A DNA stretch of 64,000 nucleotides from Warburgia ugandensis (Eukaryota; Streptophyta; Magnoliopsida; Canellales; Canellaceae), in contig CP141134.1 in NCBI GenBank assembly GCA_035236585.1, forward strand, positions 20,514,414 to 20,578,413, read 5' to 3'. The position numbers and the translations under genes are program-made. Numbering within the stretch: the stretch's first letter is position 1; each line of letters begins with the position of its first letter. Below the pieces are notes generated by a model. It was not told where the DNA came from, made no database searches, and worked only from the letters and a program-made list of their open reading frames with translations. Of this stretch, positions 52,641-64,000 are shown in pieces.

Positions 52641-52839
52641 AAGTGAAATAAACCTCAATAGGCTGAATCAAAATACATGATAGAGTATAAACCATCACAT
52701 GTGAAAACATGGATTTTCCTATAATCAAATGTCATGCTATCAAGAGTGAAGTAATGAACACGTTTTAATAAACACGATAGGGCGTAAAACACATGCCTCA
52801 AGAATTTCAAGTGAGAAGTTATGATCATGAAATCAAGGA

Positions 52840-55371
52840 AAATAATAAACCCCATGAATGACATTTTAAATGTTCATGGATTTAATTAAAATCAATTAGA
52901 AAGAGTACTTAGGGTTAAAATGCTCATAGGAACCTTATGAAAGGTTGAACTAAGGTCACTCTAGTGAATGTTGAACATGGTGGTTATGGGGGTTCTCTAA
53001 TAGAGCCTCGCTCTTCTCCTACCTTCCGTTGACGTTTATGAGGTCTAAACTCCTCCTTACATGAGGATTGAAGTAACCACTTTGTGTTCAACCATTTAAC
53101 TAGTAAGCCTTAGTCAATTGGAAATAAGAGGAGCTGTCTAGACTTAGGATGGAATAAGCTATCTTCAACTAGTAAAACATTAACTGGTTGAATAATAATA
53201 ACAATAATAATAAGAGCATAAAAGGTTAGTAAATTATCTAATACTAATAAAAATTGCAAGTAAGATAAGGATGATCAAACAAGATCCATAGGATCTTGAA
53301 TGATCAAGAACAATAAGAATCCTAATGTTGTATTTTATTATGTATCCATGTATGTATGTTATAGACAAATCTAGATAGAGAATCCAAACCCTTGATCAAA
53401 TATGATTCAAGGAAGAGAACCAAGATCATCCTCCTTAAGGATGATCAAACAACTGAACATAGATCAAAGAAGAACTACATGATAGAAGATCTAAGCCCTT
53501 GATCTTTATCAACAAGTATAAATTGTTGATTAAAGGATCTATGAAAGATCATGATCCAAGAAAGGAATACACAAAGACTTAGAATAGAAAATACTTAGAT
53601 CTGAAAGATTAGAAGATCATTCTAACCATCAAATCTATTGATCAATAGGATAAACACTATCTGATGAAGATAGATCATGATAGGATGCAAGATCTAATCC
53701 TTTATATCAAAGGACAAGATTAGACAAAGAATATAGATATGATAAAAAAAATGTAGGATTATTCATATTGTATAAATATTGACAATATGTATGGGTTTAT
53801 AGATTACATATGTCCGTTAGGATCATGGAAGATCTGAAGAGATGGATCACTACTCGAAGTTAGGAGGGTTTTATGAATGCATCTACATGAGAAATACATA
53901 TTGAATACATGATCTTATGTCTGAAAGTGTTGATAAGTATATTGTAAATACTGGTATTAAATCCATTGAAAATCCTTATGATCCAACTAAAACACATATG
54001 AAATGGGTAAGTTAGAATTGAGAAAAACCCTACATGGATAGGGAGCTAAAAGGTATTCTAGCCATATAAACATGCGTATCATTCATTGTAAATGATGATC
54101 CCTAAGTTTGAAGTGAAATCCTATCCTCGGTATTAGAATACCAAAATACGAGGATGATGTTGTAAACATATAAGACGTCTGATAAGTAAAAGAATACTTT
54201 ATATGCAAGCAAGGAGGCTTGTGGTTTTTGTTTTAAACACGCATATACCTGGGGATGCTATGCTAGGAGGGTTTTGAGGGTTTGGCCACCTACTCTCCGA
54301 AATGTGATATATATGATGATACCATGCCCAAAGAGAGGCAAAATGTCAGGTGGGGTAATTATGGGAAGGCCACTACTGTGACAGTCTGTCTCTCTGGATA
54401 GACATGACATAGATGATTTTTCACATTTGGTATCCGTGGAGTATGAAAGCAGTTATCCGAGTGCACTGGTATGGATTAGACTGCATATAGTAGTCCTTTG
54501 AGTATTTTACATTATGATGCATGGCATAATGAGATGATGATACTGCCAAATAAGGGAGTATTTTTCCAGCAGAGTCTAAATGTTTTATTAACTCAGTATG
54601 GCTGAGTGTGATGACACTACCCAAATGAGGGAGTATTTTCCACAAAGTTTGGATGATTGCTCAACTCAGTGTGTCTGAGTGTGACTATTGATGTTTGAGA
54701 TATTAACTACTTTTCAGGGTTTTGACCGTATATATATATATATCTATATATACAACATATGCAGTATGTATGTGCAAGGATATACATATATGACAAAGTA
54801 AAGAGATTGATCCAATAGTATGAATAATCAGATTATGAAGTATTAAGATTATACTATCAAAATATTATGTTTCTTGAATCCCCTACCAAGCATAGCTTGA
54901 TGAGATGTTGTAAATATTTGAATGTTTACAATATCTCAGAGACAGAGAAGGAGAATTAGGAGCTCAAGACTTAAGAAGACTTGGAAGAAGTATCAATCAA
55001 GGTATATCCCTTAAAGACATGTATTTTTATTTAAGAGCATTGTATTGAATTGAGAGATTTTAATGCATGGTGAGGTTTGAAATTTGGATTATGTAATTTA
55101 GACAAGTATTGTATTGATACCCGAGCTGTTTTGTGAACTACTGGATGGATTCTAGATTTTAATAAAAGTATATTCCTTCAATGATATTTTATCTTGTACA
55201 AAATTCTACTTATGTTTTGTATGAAGTGATGACTTGGGTTTTACAAAACAAATTCTAAAGAAAAGAATTTCCACTACTTTGTTTCGTGAAAAAAAAAAAA
55301 TTTACTATTAAGGGCACCCTGCCTTTGAAAAATGTATTACAAAATGTGTTACAAGAACCTGGGTTGTCACA
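52840..55371 (+). mobile_element. Giant-LTR piece, 3' part, plus strand
   Basis: Collinear with the complement of S1 2230-99: the CCCCATGAATGACATTTTAAATG start, GAGCCTCGCTCTTC near 53005, the AT tract near 54730, the two-copy tandem repeat (about 54520-54685), the double hairpin (54887-54937) and AATAAA (55161). Ends CCTGGGTTGTCACA at 55371. The first 2.4 kb of the LTR are missing, and the flanks of this block and of 50298 do not match as a duplication. Confidence 0.75.
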
Positions 55372-57535
55372 GATACCCTCATAGCATTCTGAACTTCTTA
55401 ACTTCATGGTTCTTGGCATTTGGTCCTTGATTTCACTTGGATGGAAGGATAGTTCTCTATTAGGGTTTTAAGTTGCCAAAGATATGCATTTTTCTCACTT
55501 CTACCCTAATGCTGCAAAATATAAAGTAACCCTCAACTAGAGATAAAAAATTCTAATTCTAAGGATCTTATTTGTAATATTGATGTGTATGTCACTATGT
55601 GTGTAAATTTTTCTAAGAAACTCACCGTAGTATCTTCCTTAGCACTTAACATGACATGCAAAAACCAAAGAATTTAGGACTTCACTTTTTCTTAGATTTA
55701 AGGACATAAACTAGATGTCATAATAAGAAATATTTATACCAAAATATAACCTTTCAAGCCCCTACATCCATCCCTAGTCCTGTTTAGCAATACAAATCAA
55801 TCCATGTATGCTTGAACTTCTCAAGCTTTTTCAAGTGAATAATCTTAGGATATTAACCATCGTATTTAAGGTTGGAGTCCTATGCGCCATTAGCCTTTCA
55901 TCAGAAATTCTCGCCGTCCAAGCTCAAATCATGGGCATAAGATCACGCTTTCATTACAAGATAACATGCATTCAATGATAGGTTAAAACATGCACTAAAA
56001 ATTCCATAACCATGCATGTAAATCCATTGCTATTCCAAACCAAAAATCACAAGAACCACATGATCTATTTACAAGATAAAACTTATTAGTCTTAGCATGA
56101 ACCACAAGGGACTACAGTAAGTAGCCTTACCTTGTATTTATTGCAAGAGGTTGTTTTCACACCTTGAACCCATGACCTCAAGGTCACACTATGACAACTT
56201 CCCTTAGCATATGGAAAAAAGATAAAAATAATAATAATAATAATAATAATAAATCAATCAATCAAAACACATCAAAATGTCTCAAAAAAGCTTTAGAGAA
56301 TATTGAAAACTTAGTAGTTTATATTCACCTACCTCTTAGAAGCAATCTGCCAAAGTTTCTATGAGATTAGTAACTTCTTCTTATCATTAGACCTATGCAC
56401 CTCCTTCGTTCCCTTATTGCTTTGCCTCTTGTCCTTTGCTTTTATTTTCCTCCATTTTTCTTGATTATTTTTTTTAAATCTTTCTCATGTGCAGCACCAG
56501 CCAAAATAACCTTCTTTGGTAGGAAGTCTAAGCCTTCTTATAATGCTTCTATCGGTTTCTAAATCTGGCACCCAACTTAGTTCCATTTGCTCCCTATGTT
56601 GTCACCACTTTGAGTGGTTTTGGCAAGGATTTTAAGTTTCTAATCTCTATCTGGGATTCCTTTATAATACACCTAGTTCATCACCTCATTTTTTCCAAGT
56701 TTCCAAACCACTCTTTAGGCTAACTTTCTAAGTCCAAAACGTCTAGATCCTAGGCTTCTTTTCCTTTCTAATTTCTCCGTAGAATTTGATATGATTTAGA
56801 AGGTATATTCACATATTAAGATGATTTGTCAATTTATTTTAGAAGACCGCAAAGTTGGAACCCAATTCAATCCAAAATGTGGCACCTAGCGGTGGGTTGT
56901 CTTGCACTTTCTAATTCTCACTCCTCTTGTTTCCAATTCCATTCCCAGTTGAGACCTAACTTAGTAAACTTCATAATGAATAATTAATAAGTGGTCTTAG
57001 ATATATTTAGAAAGTTTTATCAAGTCAATCCACAAAACTATAGCCTACATGCTCACTTTCCTATTTTTGAAAGGTGTAGGCATAAGGATCACTTTGTAAA
57101 TCCACACTCCACTCAATTCTGCTAGTTCCCAATCTTAGAATGATTTGATTTCTTGATCACATAAGAATATTAGGATCTTATATTGATATTAAATTCTCAT
57201 AAAGAGATTATGCCTCTAGCCATAGATCTAGGCCACTCATTCTTGAGTCCATTTTAGGAAAGTTTTAGGCATTGTTCTACCATTTGATCTTAGCCACTCA
57301 TTTTGGCCACATTTATTTGCTCTTTTCAATCCAATCTTTACCACTTGTCTAGTTAGCATGTAGTTCATCTAACAAGTCATCTTACTTATTCAAATTGGTG
57401 CATAATTCAATGCCTAGTCCTTTCCACCTTTGCCCTGTTTTGCATGCATTTTGACTCTAAGTGTTACATGCCTAGTCCATTAATCACTTAGGCCTATCTT
57501 TCCGTATATGATCCATATTCTTTCATGATCACTGA
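55372..57535. other. Unresolved region with old TE debris
   Basis: No protein recognised. Contains the Au SINE fragment (56098-56214) and an (AAT)n tract (about 56226-56252). The rest may be interior of the divergent LTR element whose LTR-like segments are at 48153 and 57536. Confidence 0.35.
56098..56214 (-). mobile_element. Au-type SINE fragment
   Basis: Minus strand reads AGTTGTCATAGTGTGACCTT, GAGGTCATGGGTTCAAGG (tRNA-like B box), GAAAACAACCTCTTGCAAT, AAGGTAAGGCTACTTACTGT and CCCTTGTGGTTC. This follows the plant Au SINE consensus in order as I remember it. The 5' A-box part is eroded and the 3' end (GGCCCTTCCCCGGACC) is missing. Confidence 0.7.
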
Positions 57536-58910
57536 TGTGTTTTACATTATACTTGAACAAATGCACAAGTCTATTGTAGCACAAACTTAGCCAATACAAG
57601 TCAATCCCACAGAGACTCTTTAATGAATATGAATTCAATTAAAATTTAAGCTAATGTACTTTAACCTAGCCAAAGGATTTAAGCAACTACATGAACCTAA
57701 ATTTCTAACAAACTTAAACTACAATATAAAGTAAAGCATAAAACAAAGAACAAGTAAGAAACTACTATATAATTAAATAAAGAGATTTCATTTAGATCAA
57801 CTTAAAATGTTTACACGGAATTGAATACACAAGCATTAAAAAAAAAAAACAAAAAGCAAATAAAGTAGTAATCACCCAACATGCCACATGCCTTATAATG
57901 CTCAACCATACCCAAGCCACTTTAGGAAGGAGAGGCTTTGCCGGCCATGGAAAGAGGCATAAGATTTACTTTTTCCGCATCAAGTGTTCCCCAAAAGAAG
58001 GTTGTGTAAGGCTAGAGTAGTTAAAGTCATGTAACTAAGCGAAGGATGGGGCATGTAACTACAAGGATGTGGGGGACATGTAAAAGAAAGGAGGAAGGAG
58101 TGGCATGGAGGGTAGGAGAGGATGATGTGTGGAATTTAAGAAAGGATGGTGGTAGAAATAGCATGGAAAAGAAAAGGATGGGAGATAGGTGGGACATGGA
58201 AGTGAAAGGAGAAATTAGAAGAATTGCATGTTAGCAAGGAAGATGCATCCCAAATAGAGAGGAGAGGATGATAAGGGGAAAGGAATATGGTGTATGTTTG
58301 ACCATGCATAGGAGAAAGGCTGCTAAAGAGAGGTGCTTCCCACAACGGATGCAAAGTGGTTGTCACAAACAAAGGTGAAGTGCCATAGCCGCTATCGCTA
58401 GATTCTTATTCTTCTCTTTAAAAATAATGGAAGATTGGATAAAGGTTAAGACTCTTACCTTAACTCCTAAGGGTGTGTATGTGCAACTTCAATGGGAGGA
58501 AGGTTGGAGTGATCTCTCTCCCTCTGTTTCTCTAGGGTTTTGCTTTAGGTTCTAGGGAAACTAAGAGATAATCCTTCTTCACTTTTCCTCACCTCTATTT
58601 ATAGAATTTTGGAGTGGAAGCCCAAGGCAATAGATGGTTAAGATCCTAAGGAGAGAAGAGTAAGGAGTGGTTGAGATGAAATGAAGAATGGAAGGGGGAA
58701 AAGAGGGAAAGAGGGAATGGAAAGGGGAGGGGAGGGGGGGGTTGTTATGGATGGACATGGAATGCATGGGATGAATTAGCTTGCCTTGAATTTTAGGATG
58801 GGCATGGAAATAGGATGAGGCATGGGATTTAGATGAGGAAAGAAAGAAGAAAAAGAGAGAGAAAAATAAAGGGGATGGAAAGGATAGGAAGAAAGAATGA
58901 AAGAGATAAG
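57536..58910 (-). mobile_element. Divergent LTR-like segment F2, part 1
   Basis: Begins TGTGTTTTACATTATACTTG with the LTR-end layout of F1 (48153). It continues after S5 at 62988. Frames 58046-58234, 58136-58372 and 58579-58947 are purine-rich low-complexity. Confidence 0.45.
58906..58910. repeat. Target-site duplication of S5, left copy
   Basis: ATAAG, identical to 62983-62987. Confidence 0.85.
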
Positions 58911-59057
58911 TGTGACACCCTAGGTTTTTCAGGAAAATTTTTTGCATTTATATTTTCAAAAGGTGGCATGCCTCTAATTTTAAAATTCAAAATAGCAAAA
59001 TATTTTACTTTGAAATTCATTTTCCCAAAAACATGGATGCCACCTTGATGCTCATGC

Positions 59058-59082
59058 TATATATATATATATATATATATAA
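59058..59082. repeat. (TA)n microsatellite
   Basis: About 12 units, inside S5. Confidence 0.9.
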
Positions 59083-60682
59083 TTTTGTAGAAGATAGACA
59101 TGCATTTCTTAAAAACAGGACCCATCCAGTGGTTCACTTACATAGCCCCTATAAACATTATATTAAATGTTCAATAACATAATTCAAAACACTAGCTACA
59201 CAATACAAAAGCTGTAAATAAAGTGTATACATGATCACAGAAGTATGGTTGCTGGATTCCTCTTATCGTGTACATCTTCTCGTGTCTATTTGTATCTAAG
59301 ATATTGCAAACATAAAACATTTATAATATCTCAAAAAACTATGCTTGGTAGGGGAGTTAAAGAATGCATGTTAGATTTAAATATAAATTAATTATTTAAT
59401 AGTAATTAGAATATTCGTTTCCATTGCAATTATTTTAAATTGAATTTACAATATGTTTCATATCTCAATAATCCATTTCTAAACCAAATATCTACATGTT
59501 TTCATAATTATCAATAATTTCATTGATAAATCAAATATCTTTACTTATTATTTATCATCTGAATAAAATACTCCAATTCCATGAACCATACTTTGCATAA
59601 CAGATCTACCCATTCATTAACCCATATGAAAATGTTTATAGAACTACTCCCTCAATCACATTCATATAGCAATAATACACATATATGGAAATTGTTAAAA
59701 GACATACAAAATTATGCATATAATCAATGTCGTCTAATTTACATTCTCAGACTATACTAAGTTTTAGAATCATAACCCTCATCATGTAGAGTTCATAATC
59801 ATCCAGCCTCTGCTAGTATATCAATATAATCCTTGTGCCCCTCATTATACGGGGTCCACAATCCTCCAACCACCACTGGGAAAACAATATAAGGCATATC
59901 ATTATGCCATATCATATAAGGCATCTCATAGTGCCATCATATAAGCACCATAGTGCATCAAACATAAGGACTACTATGCTGCAGTCTAATCCTTACTAGC
60001 GTGCTCAAATAACTTCCCTATTCACCACTGATACCACGATAGAAAATATTGTGTCACTACCCATATGGGGAGACAGGACTTTCACAGTGGCGACCTTCCC
60101 ATAATTGCCCCACCCAACTTTTAGCCTCTCATAGAGCAAGGTATCATAATATCATCAAATTTTGGGAAGCGGGTGGCCAAACCCTCATAACTTCCCTAGC
60201 ATAGCATCCCTAGGCATACGCCTATATAAAACAAAACTCTCAGGCCTCCATGTCTGGATCTAAAGAAATTATAATAAAAGGCAATATGCATGTTCATATA
60301 TTTCATAACAAGAATAACATCCTCACTTATTTGATGATAATCCACCAAAGATGTATCCTAACAAAATTAGACTCATACATCATATATACTGACATGGTAC
60401 CCATATACCATCACGACATTTCACAATTTTACATAGAAGATGCATAAGTGATAAGCATGAATTATAAGCATGAAATTCTTTTACTTAACATTATTTTCAT
60501 CATTACAATTCTAAGCATATCCAATATCATAATATTCATAATTAGAAATAAGACCATGTTTAGAACATGCATCTTATTATTAGACATGCAATCTTAAATT
60601 TCCACCTACCTCATGTGACGCATTCATTGGATTCCACTAGCTTTAATCTCCCTCCTTTCCATGATCGACCACGTACTTCAAT

Positions 60683-61226
60683 CTTATTTACTTAATTAAA
60701 TTAATTTAGAATGCACACAACTATTACAACAACAAAAAGAACAAAGCATGTTTTAGGATAAGCAACTTGCCTTATCCCCTCTATTGTAAGCCTTATTGCA
60801 ATACCAAGGGCTTTTATGCTGACAACCATTAGTGAACCCATTCTAAGAACTAATGTCCTAGTAAACTAATATGTGTCTGACCATAACAAGGTTTGAAGGG
60901 TAAAACTCGTGCCAAGACCATTGACTATGAAGTTGCTGCATAAAACATAAATTCGGGTTGGGTAACTAGAGTCCAAATCTCCTTCAAAGAACTTGGAGTA
61001 TACTCCTGAGGTGCATGGATTACAATCACCACTGAACCCACTATGCAAGACACATATCCCAAAACACCCATTTTCTGCAACCTTTCTTTCAGCAAAAAGT
61101 GCGTCAAAACAGCACTCACTATAATGCTTAATGCACCCAAGGGAGTTACTAGCACTCCAGGAGCAAAAACATAAGCCACCAAGTTTATAGCCTCTCCAAC
61201 AATCATTATAACCATCCAGCCCACCA
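60683..61226 (-). pseudogene. Captured fragment of NIPA-type Mg2+ transporter
   Basis: NIPA (DUF803) proteins are multi-pass membrane transporters or channels for Mg2+. Minus strand reads WWAG(M)VIMIVGEAINLVAY, VFAPGVLVTPLGALSIIVSA, VLTHFLLKERLQKMGVLG, YVSCIVGSVVIVIHAPQEYT, SLKEIWTLVTQPEFMFYAAT; after a stop SMVLARVLPFKPCYGQTHI; after a frameshift MGSLMVVSIKALGIAIRLT, IEGIRQVAYPKTCFVLF and near 60685 a decayed QLNYLNK block. About 180 codons of the middle of the protein with no intron interrupting. One base is missing right after the WWAG codons. The N- and C-terminal parts are absent, so it is non-functional. The 102-codon frame 60925-61233 is the longest intact piece. Confidence 0.85.
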
Positions 61227-61670
61227 GAATCATATCTCTAGCTTCAACATATCAATACATGATAATGAACCAGGCCAGCACCACCCATCATAATCCTTCC
61301 CCAATGCATTCTCCACGTAATACCCCTTTTGGGAGGTCCCCTTGTGGATATGATAGGAATCGTCTCTCCTGATGTGAGGATCCACAATTGTGACCATGTC
61401 TCTCCCCTTGGTAGCTAGATTGTTCTAAATCTCCCCAAGGTGGGGGATTAGAACCATGTCCCAAATAAAGTATCTCTTCCCATCCATATGTTCACTATCA
61501 AACCATAGCACATCATAGGGAATATCAAACTCATCAAACTTGGAATCAACATTATAAACATCCTCTTCATCCCTATAGTTCCATCGAGATTGGTGATATG
61601 CAATAGGAAATACTATGGTATTGCTGAGTCCCAGTAACAGAGGCATACTATTGTTGCCTGGAACCAGACT
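61216..61670 (-). pseudogene. Captured fragment of glucosidase II alpha subunit (GH31)
   Basis: ER glucosidase II trims glucose from N-glycans during glycoprotein folding. Minus strand reads [13 protein letters not shown], then [46 protein letters not shown], a stop, NNLATKGRDMVTIVDPHIRR, then DDSYHIHKGTSQKGYY and ALGKDYDGWCWPGSLSCIDM, then a stop and FWWAG, where it meets the NIPA piece. About 150 codons from the middle of the catalytic barrel; the nucleophile region (WNDMNEP) lies downstream in the protein and is not included. The frame 61425-61697 has a few extra non-homologous residues at its start. Confidence 0.85.
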
Positions 61671-62427
61671 AAGAAAAGGAGAAAGAACGATGAGCAATTT
61701 TGCTAATCTCTTTGAAAAGGGTAAAGAATGACAGGGGAGTGGAGAGGTGAGGTGAGGTGAGGTGGCTAGCTTAATCGAACTAGAGGGAAGAAATTTTTTT
61801 GCACAGATTGCATTGGCATCTCCAGTGAGGTGCCAGAGGAGGGTTTTTGTGCATTTGGGGGTATCATTTCTAGCATTGTTTGGCCTGTGTGATCAAATAG
61901 AGGTGTGAAGTGCTGCTCCAAATGGAAACCAACCAAAATTGTTGGTCTAATGGTGGAAAGTTGTGGGTTTGTTGCATTGGATAGAGAAAAGGGTGCTAGA
62001 GGGGTCTAAACAGAGGGAAAAAAAGAAAACATGATGAAGAAAGGAAATCTGGTCAAACATCAAGAGCAAAGAGGGAAAGTTTCTAGGTTCTTTGTGTAGC
62101 AGACCAAAGCGTGAGTTGAAAACAAAATCCAGTATGTCTGACCATATTTTTTGGATGCTCACGTTCTTCTACCATGCTAGAGATAGGGAAATAGAGGGTT
62201 TAGGTTTTATGCCTGCGACAATCCGAGATGAAGGGCATCACCAAGGAAGGAGATGGGCCTAGGATGAGACTCATCAAGTTTTTGTTGTTGCATTGGTGCT
62301 AGTGCCATTGTAGATGAGGACAATGGGAAGCTCATAGATGGGAGAGGAGATCTAATCACCAGGGAAATGTTGGGTTTCAGCTCCTACTCCCTCTCTCTCC
62401 TCTCTTCCCTCCTCTCCTTCTCTTCTC
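61671..62427 (-). other. Unassigned S5 interior next to captured genes
   Basis: Does not align by eye with S1 or S3 and has no clear protein match. It may hold more captured sequence (UTR, intron or a third gene) or diverged LTR. Frame 61947-62162 (71 codons) is unrecognised. Confidence 0.35.
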
Positions 62428-62471
62428 CTTCTTCTTCTTCTTCTTCTTCTTCTTCTTCTTCTTCTTCTTCT
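62428..62471. repeat. (CTT)n microsatellite
   Basis: About 14 CTT units within a CT-rich stretch. The Arg-rich and Ser-rich frames at 62352-62570 are products of it. Confidence 0.9.
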
Positions 62472-62982
62472 CTTTCCCATTTTATGTTTCTTGTTTTCAT
62501 CGGGTTGTTGCCTATCGGGTTTCATGGCTGGAGAATAGATCATGCGATCTATTTTTGGGAAGTCACTTAAAGGGGGGTGCCAATATCAAATATGGCCCCT
62601 CCTTTTTGTTATTATAAATTATTTCCTTTTCTTTTTTATTTAGTTTATGTTAATGACGCTTTTCCCTTATGAAACATCATCATTTCAGTCACATGTGTGT
62701 GACCTCCACTCATGATGGGTCTTCTAATGTCCCTTTACTACCGGACCTTAGAATTCTAAACGTGGGGCCCTATAGGGAAATTACTAAAATACCCCTCTGC
62801 AAGAAAATTACCATTTATTCGTCTAATCTCCGATGTCAATAAACTTAGTGTCGTTGGATTTGTATCAATGAGTAGAATCTAATTATTAATGTTTCAGTTT
62901 CTAATTATAATTCCATAAAAAGTTATCTTCCTAGAAAACTCATACATTGATCATGCAATAGCAGAATTTTAGGGTTATTACA

Positions 62983-62987
62983 ATAAG
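62983..62987. repeat. Target-site duplication of S5, right copy
   Basis: ATAAG, identical to 58906-58910. Confidence 0.85.
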
Positions 62988-64000
62988 GGACGATCACTTG
63001 AAGTTGGGAAATATTAGATAGGCTATATGGATGGAGATGATTGTCAATCTTTCTTGAATAGTGGAGATGAGAGGATGAAGACCAAGGCATTCTTTAGGAT
63101 GTTTTCTCCGAATTGTGTCTAAAAGTCACATGGAACTTCTTTTGCTCCTCCTATATTTTGTATAAAATATGTTGAAAACTTCCTTGCATGGAATATAGGA
63201 TAGTGGCTAGAGTTCAGCTTTGGATCCTCTTCATTTCCTCTCCATTTGATCATACTTCACCTAGAATTGAGTGGATGTGATCTCTTTGATGTTTTCTTGT
63301 CAAAAGATCATGTTTGGTGACTACTTTCACTTCACCTAATGGATTAAGTGCACCTTAGAATGAATGGCTTGGATTCCATTAAGGTTTCCTCTTCCAGCTC
63401 TATTTCTCCAACCAATAGCATTTAAGGAGTGAAAGACATCTCCTGCCTTGGAGGAACATGTTTTTCTACTAAAATTAAGGTCGACAGCCCATTGAAAAAA
63501 TCTCCAACAATGACATTTAGTTATGGTTTTCTTTGGAGTCTTCTTTCTCATTGTTCCATCCTTGTTCAAGTGAGTTCTAATTGGATGCTTAGGATAGCCA
63601 TTAGTAAGGATAGATCTTGGCCATTGAATGCTTCAAAAGTTAGGATGAATGTAGGCTGCAAATTTTCCATAAATTGTCTCTTTCCTCACCACCATTATTA
63701 TCTCCTTATTTCTCTAAGGAAAAAATGTGGCATGGAGTGTGACTCACTACCTTGCGTGGAAAAATCTTATGGCTCCTTAGATGGTTCCTTCTTGTGGTTA
63801 AGAAAGAGATAGAGTGAGTGGAACAAGTCTTCACGTAGGCCTTGGTCTACGACTTATTTTGTTTTGGAAAATATCATATACATGTGCATCTATTGTATAT
63901 GAATCTAACTTCTCTTAGAAGCTTCCCAACGTGGTTGAATGCTTGCATACATGCATGGGAAGTTTTCCACCCTTACTTTTGGTAAGAACACCCTCTTTTG
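62988..64000 (-). mobile_element. Divergent LTR-like segment F2, part 2
   Basis: Continues part 1 beyond S5. 63130-63500 resembles 49700-50295. Frames 63336-63569 and 63429-63812 are on opposite strands over the same bases and have no known domain. Continues past the window. Confidence 0.4.

Larger units (their letters stand above)
58911..62982 (-). mobile_element. Giant solo LTR S5 (4.07 kb) carrying host-gene fragments
   Basis: Minus strand starts TGTAATAACCCTAAAATTC and ends CCTAGGGTGTCACA; perfect ATAAG duplication. 58911-60680 matches the family (hairpin at 59298-59332, TGCTGCAGTCTAATCC near 59970, GGGAAGG.CGCCACTGTGA near 60090). About 62572-62982 resembles the family's 5' part (GTGGGGCCC near 62764, complement). 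Between them, instead of the S1/S3 interior, lie NIPA and glucosidase II fragments and a further unassigned stretch. It has no primer site or pol. Confidence 0.8.

Noticed and set aside
58579..59048. Opposing frames rich in Phe/Ser and Lys/Arg
   Set aside because: Same purine-rich tract read on both strands, crossing the edge of S5.
60866..61048. 60-codon minus frame overlapping the NIPA fragment
   Set aside because: Alternative frame of the same bases; the NIPA frame has the homology.
62352..62570. Arg-rich and Ser-rich frames on opposite strands
   Set aside because: Both come from the (CTT)n microsatellite.

Overview
This is angiosperm nuclear DNA: AT-rich, full of plant-type transposable elements, with no intact protein-coding gene. 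Nearly all 64 kb resolves into nested retrotransposons: Athila-type Ty3/gypsy elements with 2.4-2.7 kb LTRs, a second family known mainly as giant 4.1-4.7 kb solo LTRs, one RTE-clade LINE, a chromovirus pol fragment and an Au-type SINE fragment. The longer open frames are remnants of gag/pol, endonuclease/RT or captured host exons; the rest are chance frames in LTRs and simple repeats. The species cannot be named from the sequence.

Layout. 1-16460: Athila-like element A on the minus strand. Its 3' LTR (1-93 plus 4804-6057) is split by solo LTR S1 (99-4798, duplication CAACC). A 3' spacer and a decayed gag-pol (7560-12767) follow. Its leader (12768-12913 plus 15516-about 16460) is split by solo Athila LTR S2 (12914-15515). 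16461-42977: Athila-like element C on the plus strand, head to head with A. It has a truncated 5' LTR, a primer-binding site near 17494 and a 1.27 kb leader interrupted by element B (17840-24595, minus). Its gag is interrupted by solo LTR S3 (25881-30454, duplication AAATC) and its integrase by an RTE LINE (34304-37767). A 3' LTR follows at 40589-42977. Removing the insertions restores collinear leader, gag and integrase sequence.

42978-64000: a chromovirus protease/RT fragment (minus), an Athila-like LTR (44311-46969) with its polypurine tract and flank, divergent LTR-like segments (48153-50297; 57536-58910 plus 62988-64000), an inverted cluster of giant-LTR pieces (50298-55371), unresolved sequence with an Au SINE fragment, and solo LTR S5 (58911-62982, duplication ATAAG).

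The most notable content is in S5. It carries two adjacent, degenerate host-gene fragments on the minus strand: a stretch of the alpha subunit of ER glucosidase II (GH31) joined to a stretch of a NIPA-type (DUF803) magnesium transporter. They meet at a short segment that fits the Trp-Trp-Ala coding of both genes. This looks like gene capture by an LTR retrotransposon. A second notable signal is a pair of adjacent hairpins near the 3' end of the giant LTRs, present in six copies at varying fidelity. No gene here is expected to make a working protein. The history is one of repeated insertion, LTR-LTR recombination to solo LTRs, internal deletion and point decay.
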